Source: Paenirhizobium cremeum (lineage in GTDB: Bacteria > Pseudomonadota > Alphaproteobacteria > Rhizobiales > Rhizobiaceae). From it: a stretch of DNA of 64,000 nucleotides. The notes beneath the pieces are model-generated. The model saw only the letters and a list, made by a program, of their open reading frames with translations. It was not told the DNA's origin and made no database searches. The stretch spans positions 1 through 64,000 of the forward strand of contig NZ_JAGGCS010000008.1 in assembly GCF_022884085.1 (NCBI RefSeq), written 5' to 3'. Position numbers and translations under genes: made by a program. Shown here piece after piece: positions 34,780 to 43,422 of this stretch. The number at the start of each line of letters is the position of its first letter. Positions within the stretch are counted from its first letter, which is position 1.

Positions 34780-35871
34780 ATGAACATTTCGCGTTGGGCG
34801 GCTGTTGCCGCCGTTTCATTCTTGTCGACAGATGCCTTCGGCGCCGATGGCGACCAAGGGGGTGGTCAGCCACCGGCATCTGCCGTTGCTTTGTCCACTC
34901 TGGGAAATGCCGGCCTGCTCAGGTCGTATTTCGAAAGCGATCAGTTCGGTTCGGTCCAGTGGCGGGTCGGTCAAGGCCGCGTCACGATTGGCGCGGCCGA
35001 AACCTCAGGCCTGCCGGACAGCCACTATCAGGACGGCACGACCGACACCGTCGTGCCCCTGAATTTCATATTCGGCTTGCCGGGCGGTCAATCCGCAATT
35101 CGTCTCGGCGTGAGGGGCACGTTCTCGAATGGTGCCAGTTACCCCGTGGAACTCGACGGTGGGACCGGTCGGGCGGATCTGCAATATCTCTATTTTCCAG
35201 ATGCCCGCACGATGTGGGGGGTGGGAGGCTTCTACGAACAAACCGATCTCGACATTGAAGGGTCCGGGTCTGTCAAGCGATCAGCGGGTGGCATTCGCGC
35301 TGATTTTCTGGACGAGTTCAGCGAGCATTGGGGTGTCGCCGCAAGGGCGGAGTATTCTTGGGGCGAGTCTGATCTCAAGGTCAATGTCGGTCCGGGCCTC
35401 GTCATGGAGCACAAGCAGGGAGACGACCATCTCTACACGCAGGCCGAACTGATTGGGCAGTATCGCAGCGAGGATTTCGCGATCGTCCCGGAAAACTGGG
35501 TTTTCCATCCGGTGCTTGGCATCCAGTTCCAGCGCAGCTTCATCGAGTCGACCGCCAACAGTTTCGGCGCCGTGTCGTCGGGCGTCGTCGGCTCGACCGA
35601 GGACTATGGCACGGCCTGGGCGCACATGCGGCTCGAAAAGGAAGTCCCGCCCGGCGGCTGGTCACCCAATTTCCTTCTCGGCGTCGAGCAGGAGTTCGTC
35701 AACGATCTCGACGTCGTTGTCGAAGAACCGACCTATGCCGTTTTCGGGGCAGGCATTTCCAAGACCTTCGGTCGGGGGAAACGGTTCGAGGTGTCCTATA
35801 CCCGCCATCAGGGACTGGAAGGAAACCGGTGGAACGAGGCCATCGTCGGTACGCTGACGATGAGCTTTTGA
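34780..35871 (+). CDS. Outer-membrane beta-barrel protein (aromatic block)
   Basis: A 363-residue exported protein: signal peptide MNISRWAAVAAVSFLSTDAFGAD (cleavage near residue 22), then alternating amphipathic strands and a C-terminal TMSF ending in Phe, the signal for outer-membrane assembly. ATG 34780 follows GGAGGGG. I recognise no named family; it reads like the uncharacterised barrel proteins found with aromatic-uptake genes. Placed first in the operon before an MFS carrier, it probably lets a hydrophobic or aromatic substrate cross the outer membrane. Confidence 0.7.
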   Translation: MNISRWAAVAAVSFLSTDAFGADGDQGGGQPPASAVALSTLGNAGLLRSYFESDQFGSVQWRVGQGRVTIGAAETSGLPDSHYQDGTTDTVVPLNFIFGLPGGQSAIRLGVRGTFSNGASYPVELDGGTGRADLQYLYFPDARTMWGVGGFYEQTDLDIEGSGSVKRSAGGIRADFLDEFSEHWGVAARAEYSWGESDLKVNVGPGLVMEHKQGDDHLYTQAELIGQYRSEDFAIVPENWVFHPVLGIQFQRSFIESTANSFGAVSSGVVGSTEDYGTAWAHMRLEKEVPPGGWSPNFLLGVEQEFVNDLDVVVEEPTYAVFGAGISKTFGRGKRFEVSYTRHQGLEGNRWNEAIVGTLTMSF

Positions 35872-35984
35872 AAGTTTGACAAGGCTGCCGCTCTTCGAGC
35901 GGTGGCCAACATCGAAGGGAGCCGCGCCATGGGCAGGAGACGGCGTGGAGGCAACGGGAACGATCAGCGTTCCGGGAGGATGCA

Positions 35985-37172
35985 ATGACGAAACTGAACA
36001 GCTGGAGTGGTCAAGCGACCCTGAGCGTCGGCCACATGGCCGGCATGATCGACCTGGCGGCCTTGCCGCTATGGATCGGCAGCCTGATGAAATTCTATGG
36101 ACTGGCGGCACCGCAGGCCGGGCTGACGGTAACCGCCTTTCTGGCTGCGGTGGTCGTTTCGAGTGTCATATTCGCGCCGATGTTCACCCGGTTGAGGCAT
36201 CGCCTGTTCGCGTGTCTCGGCTATTGCATGGCCGGCTGCGCCTTCCTGGTCGCGTCATGGCAACCAGTGTCACCGGACAGTCTTGTCAATTTCATGCTCC
36301 TGCATGCGGTGGCCGGCTTCGGCGTCGGCGCGGCGCTTTCTGTCACCCACGGGGCCATGGGACGCTCGGCCAACCCGCATCGCCTGTTCGGTATTGCCAA
36401 CGTGGCGATGGGCATTCTGGCCGTTATCATGTTTGCGATTCTGCCGGGCATCATCGCCGCCTACGGCGGACAGACCATCTTTCGAGCCTTTGCCATCACC
36501 ATGGCTTTCAGTGCCGTCGTGGCGCTGCTGTTCTTCCCCGAGGTGCCGCAGGCTGAAGCGCCGGTGTCGGGCAAACAGGCGGTAATCGTAAAGAAGCCTC
36601 TCTCCAAGGCCGCCTGGCTGACGATTGGCACCATCGTCTGCATCGCGCTCAACCAGGCAATGGTTTTCGCCTTCGTGGAGCGGATCGGTGACATGCGCGA
36701 TTTCGGCGAAGGCGCCGTCCAGAACGTCCTGATCGTCACCGGTTTCGTCAACCTTTTGCCGGGCCTTCTCGCCGCCGTGCTGCAAAAGAAGTTCGCGCCG
36801 GCCGATGTCGGCATCGCCGGCCCCATCCTTCAGGCGGTATTTGCACTCTCCGTGACCGGAGCAACGACCTACGCCTTCTTCGCGGTTCCTGCGACGCTCT
36901 ACGTTGCGCTGGTGATCTTCACTCACACCTTCATGTTCGGTCTTCTGAGCCGCGTCGATGAGACCGGACGCGCCGTCGCCGCAACACCCGCGATGATGAT
37001 GATCGGCTCCGCTGCCGGACCAGCACTCGGCGGTTTCATCGTCGCCGGTGTGGGGTATCCCGGTCTCGGCTGGGCCGTCACCGGATTTGCTCTCGTTGCG
37101 GTGATTTTCATGTTGATGACCCGTCGCGAGCTTGCGCGCCAACCAGAACAGGTGGCGGTCGCTGCCATCTGA
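35985..37172 (+). CDS. MFS transporter 1 of the aromatic block
   Basis: A 395-residue major-facilitator protein with about twelve hydrophobic segments and a basic central loop (around residues 190-210, GKQAVIVKKPLSKAAW). It follows the outer-membrane barrel gene and precedes the carotenoid-oxygenase gene, so it is a candidate inner-membrane importer or exporter of the substrate. The substrate class is not predictable from sequence. The second MFS gene at 45977 belongs to a different branch. Confidence 0.8.
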   Translation: MTKLNSWSGQATLSVGHMAGMIDLAALPLWIGSLMKFYGLAAPQAGLTVTAFLAAVVVSSVIFAPMFTRLRHRLFACLGYCMAGCAFLVASWQPVSPDSLVNFMLLHAVAGFGVGAALSVTHGAMGRSANPHRLFGIANVAMGILAVIMFAILPGIIAAYGGQTIFRAFAITMAFSAVVALLFFPEVPQAEAPVSGKQAVIVKKPLSKAAWLTIGTIVCIALNQAMVFAFVERIGDMRDFGEGAVQNVLIVTGFVNLLPGLLAAVLQKKFAPADVGIAGPILQAVFALSVTGATTYAFFAVPATLYVALVIFTHTFMFGLLSRVDETGRAVAATPAMMMIGSAAGPALGGFIVAGVGYPGLGWAVTGFALVAVIFMLMTRRELARQPEQVAVAAI

Positions 37173-37220
37173 TTTCAAATCCTCCCAAAACTTGAGAACT
37201 GCCAAAGATTGGAGTTTGAC

Positions 37221-38708
37221 ATGAACCAGCACACAAATTTGAAGCCCGGCCTGCAGTTTCCGGATGACGTCGTGTTCAACGGCTATGCCGCGCCGGTACG
37301 GATCGAAGGCCAAGTGCACGATCTTGAAGTCATCGGCCGGATCCCGCCGGAACTGGAAGGAATGTATATCCGCAACAGCGCCGACCACACTTACCCGCCA
37401 TTGCATGGCAAGGACATCTTCCTAAACGGCGACGGCATGGTCCACTCTGTTCGCATCCAGAACGGCCATGCGGATCTCACCATGCGCTATGTCCGCACCC
37501 GCAAGTTCCAGCTAGAGCGTGAGGCCCGGCGCGCCCTGTTCGGCGCCTACCGCAATCCCTTCACCGACAGCCCGGAAGTGGAGGGCGAAGATGCCAATAC
37601 GGCGAACACCTCCATCTTGTGGCACCATGGCAAGCTTTACGCCCTTAAGGAATCCGGGCGCCCCTATGAACTCGATCCCAACGACCTGACGACGCGTGGC
37701 GAGGTGGACTTCGGCGGCCAGCTGAAGAGCCGTACCTTCACGGCCCATCCGAAGATCGATCCCATCACCGGAGAATGCGTGGCCTTCGCCTACAATTGTG
37801 AAGGTGTCGCCAGCGACGAGATCGAGGTCTACACAATCGACAGGGCAGGCCAGTTCACGCGCACGGAGCGCTTCAAGGCCCCCTATTGCTCGATGGTTCA
37901 CGACTTCCTGGTGTCGCGCAATTTCATCGCATTCGTGATTTGCCCGATGGTCTGTGAATGGGATCGTGTGAAGCGCGGCGAATCCTATTGGCACTGGGAC
38001 AGCCACAAGGAGACGTACATCGCCGTTATCCCGCGAGACCGGGGGGTATCCGCCATCCGCTGGTACACGGCGCCAAAGGTCGCCATGCAGACTCATACCT
38101 TCAACGCCTGGGATGATGGAAGTCGGCTGGTGCTCGATCATTTCGTCAACGAATCCGGCTGGCTCAGCCAGTTCCCGGATATCCATAACCCGCATGCGCA
38201 TGAACTGCCGCCGTTCGGCGAACGCTGGATTGTCGACCTCTCCACGCAGGGGGGCGACGTCAAGGTGGAGCGCTTCATCGACCACATCGGCGAGATGCCG
38301 GTGGTCGATTCTCGCTTCTCAATGCGCCGCACCCGCCATTACTGGTTCGGCACCAATCATCCGGAAAAATGGCCGATGCTGCAGCCCGGTCCAAAGGGCC
38401 CTCCCTTCACCTGCCTCGGCCATTTCGACGAGGAAATGGGCAAGATCGAGCTCTTCTATGCCGGTCCCGACGCCTCGCCGGAAGAACCCTGCTTCGTGCC
38501 GCGTAGCGCGGACGCGGAAGAAGGCGACGGCTGGTTGATGACGATGGTCGGTCGTCGCGCCGAGAACCGCACGGACCTCGTCATCCTCGATGCACGCAAT
38601 CTGGCCAAAGGTCCGGTCGCCATCCTGAAGTTCCCATGCCGCGTGCATGAGGGCTTCCACGGCATCTGGGTGCCGGGCACCGCGCTGGGCTCGGATCGGG
38701 GCTTCTAG
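37221..38708 (+). CDS. Carotenoid oxygenase family C=C-cleaving dioxygenase (lignostilbene/isoeugenol type)
   Basis: A 495-residue member of the RPE65/CCO family. Non-haem iron histidines occur in the expected blocks: TFTAHPKIDPITGE, CSMVHDFLVSRNF, QTHTFNAWDDG and VHEGFHGIWVPG near the C-terminus, plus NGDGMVHSVRI early on. ATG 37221 follows GGAG. The family includes lignostilbene dioxygenase and isoeugenol monooxygenase as well as carotenoid cleavers. With an aromatic-aldehyde dehydrogenase, hydroxylase and ring-cleavage enzyme downstream, cleavage of an aryl-conjugated double bond to an aromatic aldehyde is the likely role. Confidence 0.85.
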   Translation: MNQHTNLKPGLQFPDDVVFNGYAAPVRIEGQVHDLEVIGRIPPELEGMYIRNSADHTYPPLHGKDIFLNGDGMVHSVRIQNGHADLTMRYVRTRKFQLEREARRALFGAYRNPFTDSPEVEGEDANTANTSILWHHGKLYALKESGRPYELDPNDLTTRGEVDFGGQLKSRTFTAHPKIDPITGECVAFAYNCEGVASDEIEVYTIDRAGQFTRTERFKAPYCSMVHDFLVSRNFIAFVICPMVCEWDRVKRGESYWHWDSHKETYIAVIPRDRGVSAIRWYTAPKVAMQTHTFNAWDDGSRLVLDHFVNESGWLSQFPDIHNPHAHELPPFGERWIVDLSTQGGDVKVERFIDHIGEMPVVDSRFSMRRTRHYWFGTNHPEKWPMLQPGPKGPPFTCLGHFDEEMGKIELFYAGPDASPEEPCFVPRSADAEEGDGWLMTMVGRRAENRTDLVILDARNLAKGPVAILKFPCRVHEGFHGIWVPGTALGSDRGF

Positions 38709-38718
38709 GCCGCTTCCG

Positions 38719-38750
38719 GTTCATGCGCCAACCTCGGCTGGCGCATGAAC
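38719..38750. terminator. Strong hairpin after the carotenoid-oxygenase gene
   Basis: GTTCATGCGCCA (38719-38730) and TGGCGCATGAAC (38739-38750) form a perfect 12-bp stem with an 8-nt loop, starting 10 bp after the stop codon. No T run follows. It may terminate part of the transcripts or stabilise the upstream mRNA while the genes from 38848 continue. Confidence 0.55.
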
Positions 38751-38847
38751 TCAGGATCTGTTGGCTGTGATTTGGCGCAGGATGCTTGACCCCAATATCG
38801 GGCATGGGCCCGGCACTGACTGACCCACTCTTGAAGGATGGCATGAG

Positions 38848-39510
38848 ATGATTACGCTTTACGGCGACGTGACGAAAACGCGCGCAAACAGATGTAGCTG
38901 GATGCTGAACGAGATCGGGATCGAGCATTCCCGTGTGCCGCTCGCCTTCCGGCCCGGCGAAACCAGGCCACCGGAATTCCTGGCTCTCAATCCCAACGGC
39001 AAATGCCCGACCCTCGTCGACGGCGACTTCGTGCTGTTCGAATCGCTGGCGATCAACCTCCATCTGGCGCGACGGTATGGCGGCCTGCTCGGGCCGCAAA
39101 CCCCGGAGGAAGATGCGCTGATGGCACAATGGTCGCTCTGGGTTGCGACAGAAGTGGAAAAGCCGCTGCTTTTGACATCTGCCGCCAGATACCTTTTCGC
39201 GCCTTGCGAGCCGGGAGGGGAAGAGGAGGCCATTGCGTTGAAGAAGCTTGCCCGCCCTTGGTCGGTTCTGGATGCGCATCTGAGAGATCGAGACTTCATT
39301 ATCGGGGACAGGCTGACGGTAGCCGATATCAATGTCGCCGCCGTAATGCATTTCATCCCCATCGCGGGCGTGGACGTGTCACACTGGCCGGCGATGAAGC
39401 GCTGGCTGGAAGCCTGCCTTGAGCGTCCTGCCGCAATCGACCTGAGGAGTGTGGACTTCCGTGTTCCCAGACCCTCGACCTCGCGGGATGTCTTCGCGAT
39501 GTTCCTTTGA
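38848..39510 (+). CDS. Glutathione S-transferase family protein
   Basis: A 220-residue GST: an N-terminal thioredoxin-like domain (about residues 1-80, with the NPNGKCPTLVDGD cis-Pro and ES glutathione-binding blocks) and a helical C-terminal domain with the GDRLTVADINVAAV motif. In aromatic pathways such GSTs act as maleylpyruvate isomerases, beta-etherases or detoxifying enzymes; which applies here is not visible. It follows the strong hairpin after the carotenoid-oxygenase gene. Confidence 0.82.
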   Translation: MITLYGDVTKTRANRCSWMLNEIGIEHSRVPLAFRPGETRPPEFLALNPNGKCPTLVDGDFVLFESLAINLHLARRYGGLLGPQTPEEDALMAQWSLWVATEVEKPLLLTSAARYLFAPCEPGGEEEAIALKKLARPWSVLDAHLRDRDFIIGDRLTVADINVAAVMHFIPIAGVDVSHWPAMKRWLEACLERPAAIDLRSVDFRVPRPSTSRDVFAMFL

Positions 39511-39564
39511 TTCCACCGCCTGTGCGGCGCAGATAGCCCCTCAATTCACGGAGTTTGTAAGATC

Positions 39565-39999
39565 ATGCTGCCTCTGTCCAAGGCCAACCAGATCATCGAT
39601 TTAGCGCTTGAAAAGGCGAGGGCGGAGAACTTCGCGCCTCTGGCGGTCGCAGTCCTCGACGCCGGTGGCCACTTGGTCGCCTACAAGCGCGAGGATGGCG
39701 CCGGTATCATTCGTTTCGACATCGCTTTCGGCAAAGCCTGGGGATCGCTCGGCATGGGTTTCGGTTCGCGCGAACTGACGGAACGTGCGGAGAAAAACGC
39801 GACCTTTATCGGTGTGCTCTCGACCGTGAGCGGCGGGCGAATGGTGCCGTCACCGGGGGGCGTCCTGATCCTCGACGACAACCGTATCGTCGTGGGGGCC
39901 GTGGGAATATCGGGAGACGTTGGTGGCAACGACGAAATCTGTGCCGTGGCCGGCATCGAGCTGTCGGGCTATGCGGCGGCCACCGGTATTCCGAAATAA
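39565..39999 (+). CDS. GlcG/HbpS family (DUF336) heme-binding-like protein
   Basis: A 144-residue protein of the GlcG/HbpS family: LSKANQIIDLALEKARAENFAPLAVAVLDAGGHLVAYKREDGA and a C-terminal VVGAVGISGDVGGNDEICAVAGIE block. Family members bind haem, cobalamin or small ligands, or act as accessory factors in aromatic and diol pathways. It lies 24 bp before the aldehyde dehydrogenase gene, so it is likely co-transcribed. It has no signal peptide, so it is cytoplasmic here. Confidence 0.8.
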   Translation: MLPLSKANQIIDLALEKARAENFAPLAVAVLDAGGHLVAYKREDGAGIIRFDIAFGKAWGSLGMGFGSRELTERAEKNATFIGVLSTVSGGRMVPSPGGVLILDDNRIVVGAVGISGDVGGNDEICAVAGIELSGYAAATGIPK

Positions 40000-40022
40000 C
40001 AACAAAATACGGAGGATCGAAC

Positions 40023-41468
40023 ATGAAGATTGAATTGCTGATCGACGGCAAGCAACGGTTCGCGGAAGGCTGCCGGAGCTATGATCGTCTGGATCCGGTC
40101 ACGGGCGAGGTGGCCACCACTGCGGCGGCGGCGAGTGTCGCCGACGTCAGGCTTGCCGTCGAATCGTCTGCCCGTGCCTTCGAGACATGGTCCAAAACGG
40201 GGCCTGGGGAGCGGAGAAAGCTCTTGATGAAGGCTGCGGACATCATGGATGCCAAGGCCGGGGATTTCATCGCGGCGATGATTTCCGAGACGGGTGCGAC
40301 GAGCCTCTGGGCGGGCTTCAACGTCAAGCTCGCAGCCGGGATGATCCGTGAGGCCGCCGCTCTCGTGACCCAGATCGGCGGCGAAATCATCCCGTCCGAC
40401 AAGCCGAATACGCTTGCCATGGGCGTACTGAAGCCGAAGGGCGTCTGCCTTGGGATCGCGCCCTGGAACGCGCCGGTCATTCTCGGCACGCGCGCTGTCG
40501 CTGTGCCGATTGCCTGCGGGAACACGGTGGTGCTCAAGGCCTCCGAACTCTGCCCGGCGACCCATCGTCTGATCGGCGAGTGCTTCGCCGAAGCCGGCAT
40601 GCCAGAGGGTGTCCTCAATGTCGTCACCAACAAACCGGAAGAGGCAGCCGAGATCGTTGAAGCGCTGATTGCCGATCCGCGCGTACGCCATGTCAATTTT
40701 ACCGGTTCTTCGAAGGTTGGGCGGATCATCGGCCGGCTCGCCGGCGAACACCTCAAGCCGTCGCTGCTCGAACTCGGCGGCAAGGCGCCGCTGGTCGTCC
40801 TCGACGACGCCGATATCGACGGTGCGGTCAATGCGGCAATCTTCGGTGCGTTCATGAATCAGGGCCAGATCTGCATGTCGACCGAACGGATCATCGTCGA
40901 TGAGAAGATCGCCGACGAGTTCGTCACAAAGCTGGCTGCGCGCGCGGCAACGCTTCCTGCCGGAAATCCGCGTGAGCATGTGGTGCTTGGTGCGCTGGTG
41001 ACGCCGGAGGCGGCCTTGAGGATGGAGACGATCATGGCGGATGCGACGGCCAAGGGCGCCAGGATCGTTGCCGGTGGCAAGCGCGACGGCGCCATTGTCG
41101 AAGCGACCGTCATCGACCACGTTACCCCCGACATGACGATCTATTCGGAAGAGTCGTTCGGGCCGGTCAAACCGGTCATCCGTGTGAAGGGCGAGGCTGA
41201 GGCGATCCGTATCGCCAACGACACCGAATACGGATTGTCGTCGGCCGTCTTCAGCCGCGATGTCCAGAGGGCCATGCGCGTAGCCGACCAGATCCAGTCG
41301 GGTATCTGCCACATTAATGGCCCGACCGTCTCCGACGAGCCACAAATGCCTTTCGGCGGCGTCAAGGCCTCCGGCTATGGTCGCTTTGGCGGCAAGGCCG
41401 GGATTGCCGAGTTCACCGACCTGCGCTGGGTGACGATCGAAGACGCCCGGCAGCATTATCCGTTCTGA
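40023..41468 (+). CDS. Aromatic aldehyde dehydrogenase (vanillin/salicylaldehyde type)
   Basis: A 481-residue aldehyde dehydrogenase. GIAPWNAPVILGTRAVAVPIACGN, LELGGKAPLVVLDDADID and NQGQICMSTER (Cys about 284) are present; the APWNAP motif and the C-terminal INGPTVSDEPQMPFGGVKASGYGRFGG wording match vanillin and salicylaldehyde dehydrogenases rather than aliphatic ones. It would oxidise the aromatic aldehyde released by the C=C-cleaving oxygenase at 37221 to the carboxylic acid. Confidence 0.87.
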   Translation: MKIELLIDGKQRFAEGCRSYDRLDPVTGEVATTAAAASVADVRLAVESSARAFETWSKTGPGERRKLLMKAADIMDAKAGDFIAAMISETGATSLWAGFNVKLAAGMIREAAALVTQIGGEIIPSDKPNTLAMGVLKPKGVCLGIAPWNAPVILGTRAVAVPIACGNTVVLKASELCPATHRLIGECFAEAGMPEGVLNVVTNKPEEAAEIVEALIADPRVRHVNFTGSSKVGRIIGRLAGEHLKPSLLELGGKAPLVVLDDADIDGAVNAAIFGAFMNQGQICMSTERIIVDEKIADEFVTKLAARAATLPAGNPREHVVLGALVTPEAALRMETIMADATAKGARIVAGGKRDGAIVEATVIDHVTPDMTIYSEESFGPVKPVIRVKGEAEAIRIANDTEYGLSSAVFSRDVQRAMRVADQIQSGICHINGPTVSDEPQMPFGGVKASGYGRFGGKAGIAEFTDLRWVTIEDARQHYPF

Positions 41469-41470
41469 TC

Positions 41471-41510
41471 CGCTGGCCGGGGTGGCCCGGACGCGGGCAC
41501 CCTGCCAGCG
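41471..41510. terminator. Hairpin between convergent ALDH and GntR genes
   Basis: CGCTGGC (41471-41477) pairs with GCCAGCG (41504-41510), and the inner GGGGTG / CACCC extends the stem. It lies directly after the dehydrogenase stop in an 80-bp convergent gap, as expected for a bidirectional terminator, although T runs are missing. Confidence 0.5.
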
Positions 41511-41548
41511 CCGGATCGGCGCGGGCGATGCTGGCCTTGCACGCCCAG

Positions 41549-42250
41549 TCAGCTGGTTCCATCGGCCTGCAGGTCGGCCCTGATGAATTCGGCCGTCTGC
41601 TCGTAGTGTCGCTGCAACAAACGCACGGCTTCTTCCGTATCGTGTTCGAGAACCGCCTTTGCGATGTCGGCATGTTCCTGGCTGACCTTGCGCACCCGGA
41701 ATGCCTTGCGGCTGGAGAGCGCGCGATAGCGGTTGAGGCGATCCGCCAGCTGCTCGCAGAAGCCGATCAACGGGCGCGAGCCGCAGCCGCCGATCAGAAG
41801 CGCGTGAAAGGCCCGGTGCAGCCGCTCCCATTCCGGATTGCTTTCGAAACGGTCCGGATTGAGCGAGCGGGGTGCCCGGTCCAGCCGGTGATGCGCGACG
41901 AGAAGGGCTTCCTCCCACGCCGGGTTGGAGTTTGCGATTGACTCGCGCAGGGCAAGCCCCTCGACCCAGCATCGGGTTTTCGTCAACTCCCCCAGCTCTT
42001 CCAGGCTGATCGGTTTGACGAAGAATCCGCGTTGCTCTTTGCCGATCACCAGGTCCTCGGTGGTGAGCCTGTTCAGCGCCTCGCGCAAGGGCGTCTGTCC
42101 CGCCTCGTAATGCTCCATCAGAAAACGCAGCTGCAGCTTGCGGCCTGGCTCAAGCCGCGCCGAGAGGATATCGGCCTTCAGCCGCTCGTAGATGCTCGTG
42201 GCAAGCGTAGCGGGGCTATCCAGTCCCTTGTTCAGCGCATCGACGTTCAT
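41549..42250 (-). CDS. GntR family (FadR/FCD) transcriptional regulator
   Basis: A 233-residue GntR regulator: N-terminal winged helix (SIYERLKADILSARLEPGRKLQLRFLMEHYEAGQTPLREALNRLTTEDLV) and a C-terminal all-helical FCD ligand-binding domain (about residues 90-220). ATG 42250 follows GGGAG; the frame opens 12 codons upstream without a site. It is divergent from the amidohydrolase gene at 42375 across an AT-rich region with inverted repeats, and probably represses the second half of the aromatic block until an acid intermediate binds. Confidence 0.88.
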   Translation of the reverse strand: MNVDALNKGLDSPATLATSIYERLKADILSARLEPGRKLQLRFLMEHYEAGQTPLREALNRLTTEDLVIGKEQRGFFVKPISLEELGELTKTRCWVEGLALRESIANSNPAWEEALLVAHHRLDRAPRSLNPDRFESNPEWERLHRAFHALLIGGCGSRPLIGFCEQLADRLNRYRALSSRKAFRVRKVSQEHADIAKAVLEHDTEEAVRLLQRHYEQTAEFIRADLQADGTS

Positions 42251-42277
42251 GTGGCTCCCACCGGTCAAATCGGTTTT

Positions 42278-42345
42278 TATATACACGAATATATCGAAAT
42301 CTCAAAATTTATAAATTATGCCTTTACCGATCGAAGTTTGTATAT
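42278..42345. promoter_or_regulatory. AT-rich divergent operator/promoter region of the GntR gene and ring-cleavage operon
   Basis: TATAT-N6-ATATA occurs at 42278-42293, and ATATACA (42279-42285) is repeated in inverse as TGTATAT (42339-42345). The segment is far more AT-rich than its surroundings and lies between the two divergent start codons, so it probably carries both promoters and GntR (FadR-type) operators. Confidence 0.5.
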
Positions 42346-42374
42346 TATTTGGATGATGAACACAGGAGGAGAGT

Positions 42375-43418
42375 GTGGGCGAGGAAAAGGCAAAACGCTT
42401 TAGAAGCGGTTGCGGTTGCGGCGGCATCGACGTTCACTGTCATGTCGTGCCGGCTCGGTTTCCGCCTGCCCCCGGCGGCGCGCCGATCCGCGGCTGGCCT
42501 ACCATGACGCCCGTCAGCGACTGCCACGCGACGGTCATCATCGACGAAAAGCCCTATCGTGCCGTCAGCGATGCCTGCTGGGTTGCCGAACGGCGGCTGG
42601 AAGACATGGACCGCAGCGGCATCGACATGCAGGCGCTGTCCCCGATGCCGGAACTCTTCGGCTACTGGATCGATGCGAAACCGGCCAACGACCTCGTGCG
42701 TCACGTCAACGACGTGATTGCGGCGCTGATCGTGAAAGGCAAAGGTCGCTTCGTCGGGCTTGGCGGCCTGCCGATGCAGGACATAGACCTTGCAATCGTC
42801 GAACTGCATCGCATCGTCGGCGAACTCGGTTTCCGGGGCGTTGAGATCGGCAGCAATATCAACGGCGTCCCGATCGGCGACCCGCGCTTTCATCCGTTCT
42901 TCGCGGAAGCGGAGAAACTGGGCGCCGCCGTCTTCGTTCACGCAGTGCGGCCGACCGGCATGGGCCGCCTCGTCGGTCCGGCACCGCTGCAGCAGGTTCT
43001 CGCTTATCCGACCGATGTCGGCCTCGCCGCCGCGTCCGTCATCACCGGTGGGCTGCTGTTGAAATTCCCGAAGCTGCGGATCGCCTTCAGCCACGGCGGC
43101 GGCACCTTCGCCTCGCTGCTGCCGCGCCTGGAACAGGGTTATTCCACCTTTCCGGCCGTCACGGAAATCATGCCTGAAGCGCCTTCGGCGCAGGCGCGGC
43201 GCCTCTACGTGGATACGCTCGTCTTCGACCGGGATACGCTGCAGCGCATCGTCGCCATCTTCGGTGAGGATCGCGTGCTGCTCGGTACCGACTACCCCTT
43301 CAATTTCCGTGAAAAGGAACCCGTCGGCCGTATCGAGGAAGCCTTCGTCGATACGGGCCTTCGCGAGCGCCTGACATTTGAAAATGCGCGAGCCTTCCTC
43401 GCGCTGGATGAGGTTTGA
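42375..43418 (+). CDS. ACMSD-type amidohydrolase/decarboxylase
   Basis: A 347-residue amidohydrolase-2 family protein. The metal-binding motif is GIDVHCHVVP (about residues 17-26); a central His is in VFVHAVRP, another in AFSHGGGT, and the late Asp is in LLGTDYPF, giving the full TIM-barrel metal site. Relatives decarboxylate aromatic or muconate-type acids (ACMSD, gamma-resorcylate or 5-carboxyvanillate decarboxylase) or hydrolyse lactones. GTG 42375 follows an ideal AGGAGGA. It begins the GntR-controlled ring-cleavage operon and may remove a carboxyl group from an aromatic acid or ring-cleavage product. Confidence 0.82.
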   Translation: MGEEKAKRFRSGCGCGGIDVHCHVVPARFPPAPGGAPIRGWPTMTPVSDCHATVIIDEKPYRAVSDACWVAERRLEDMDRSGIDMQALSPMPELFGYWIDAKPANDLVRHVNDVIAALIVKGKGRFVGLGGLPMQDIDLAIVELHRIVGELGFRGVEIGSNINGVPIGDPRFHPFFAEAEKLGAAVFVHAVRPTGMGRLVGPAPLQQVLAYPTDVGLAAASVITGGLLLKFPKLRIAFSHGGGTFASLLPRLEQGYSTFPAVTEIMPEAPSAQARRLYVDTLVFDRDTLQRIVAIFGEDRVLLGTDYPFNFREKEPVGRIEEAFVDTGLRERLTFENARAFLALDEV

Positions 43419-43422
43419 CCCG

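Noticed and set aside
37221..38708. Carotenoid cleavage as the role of the CCO-family enzyme
   Set aside because: No carotenoid-biosynthesis genes are nearby, and the neighbours form an aromatic degradation set, so a lignostilbene/isoeugenol-type role is favoured, though not proven.
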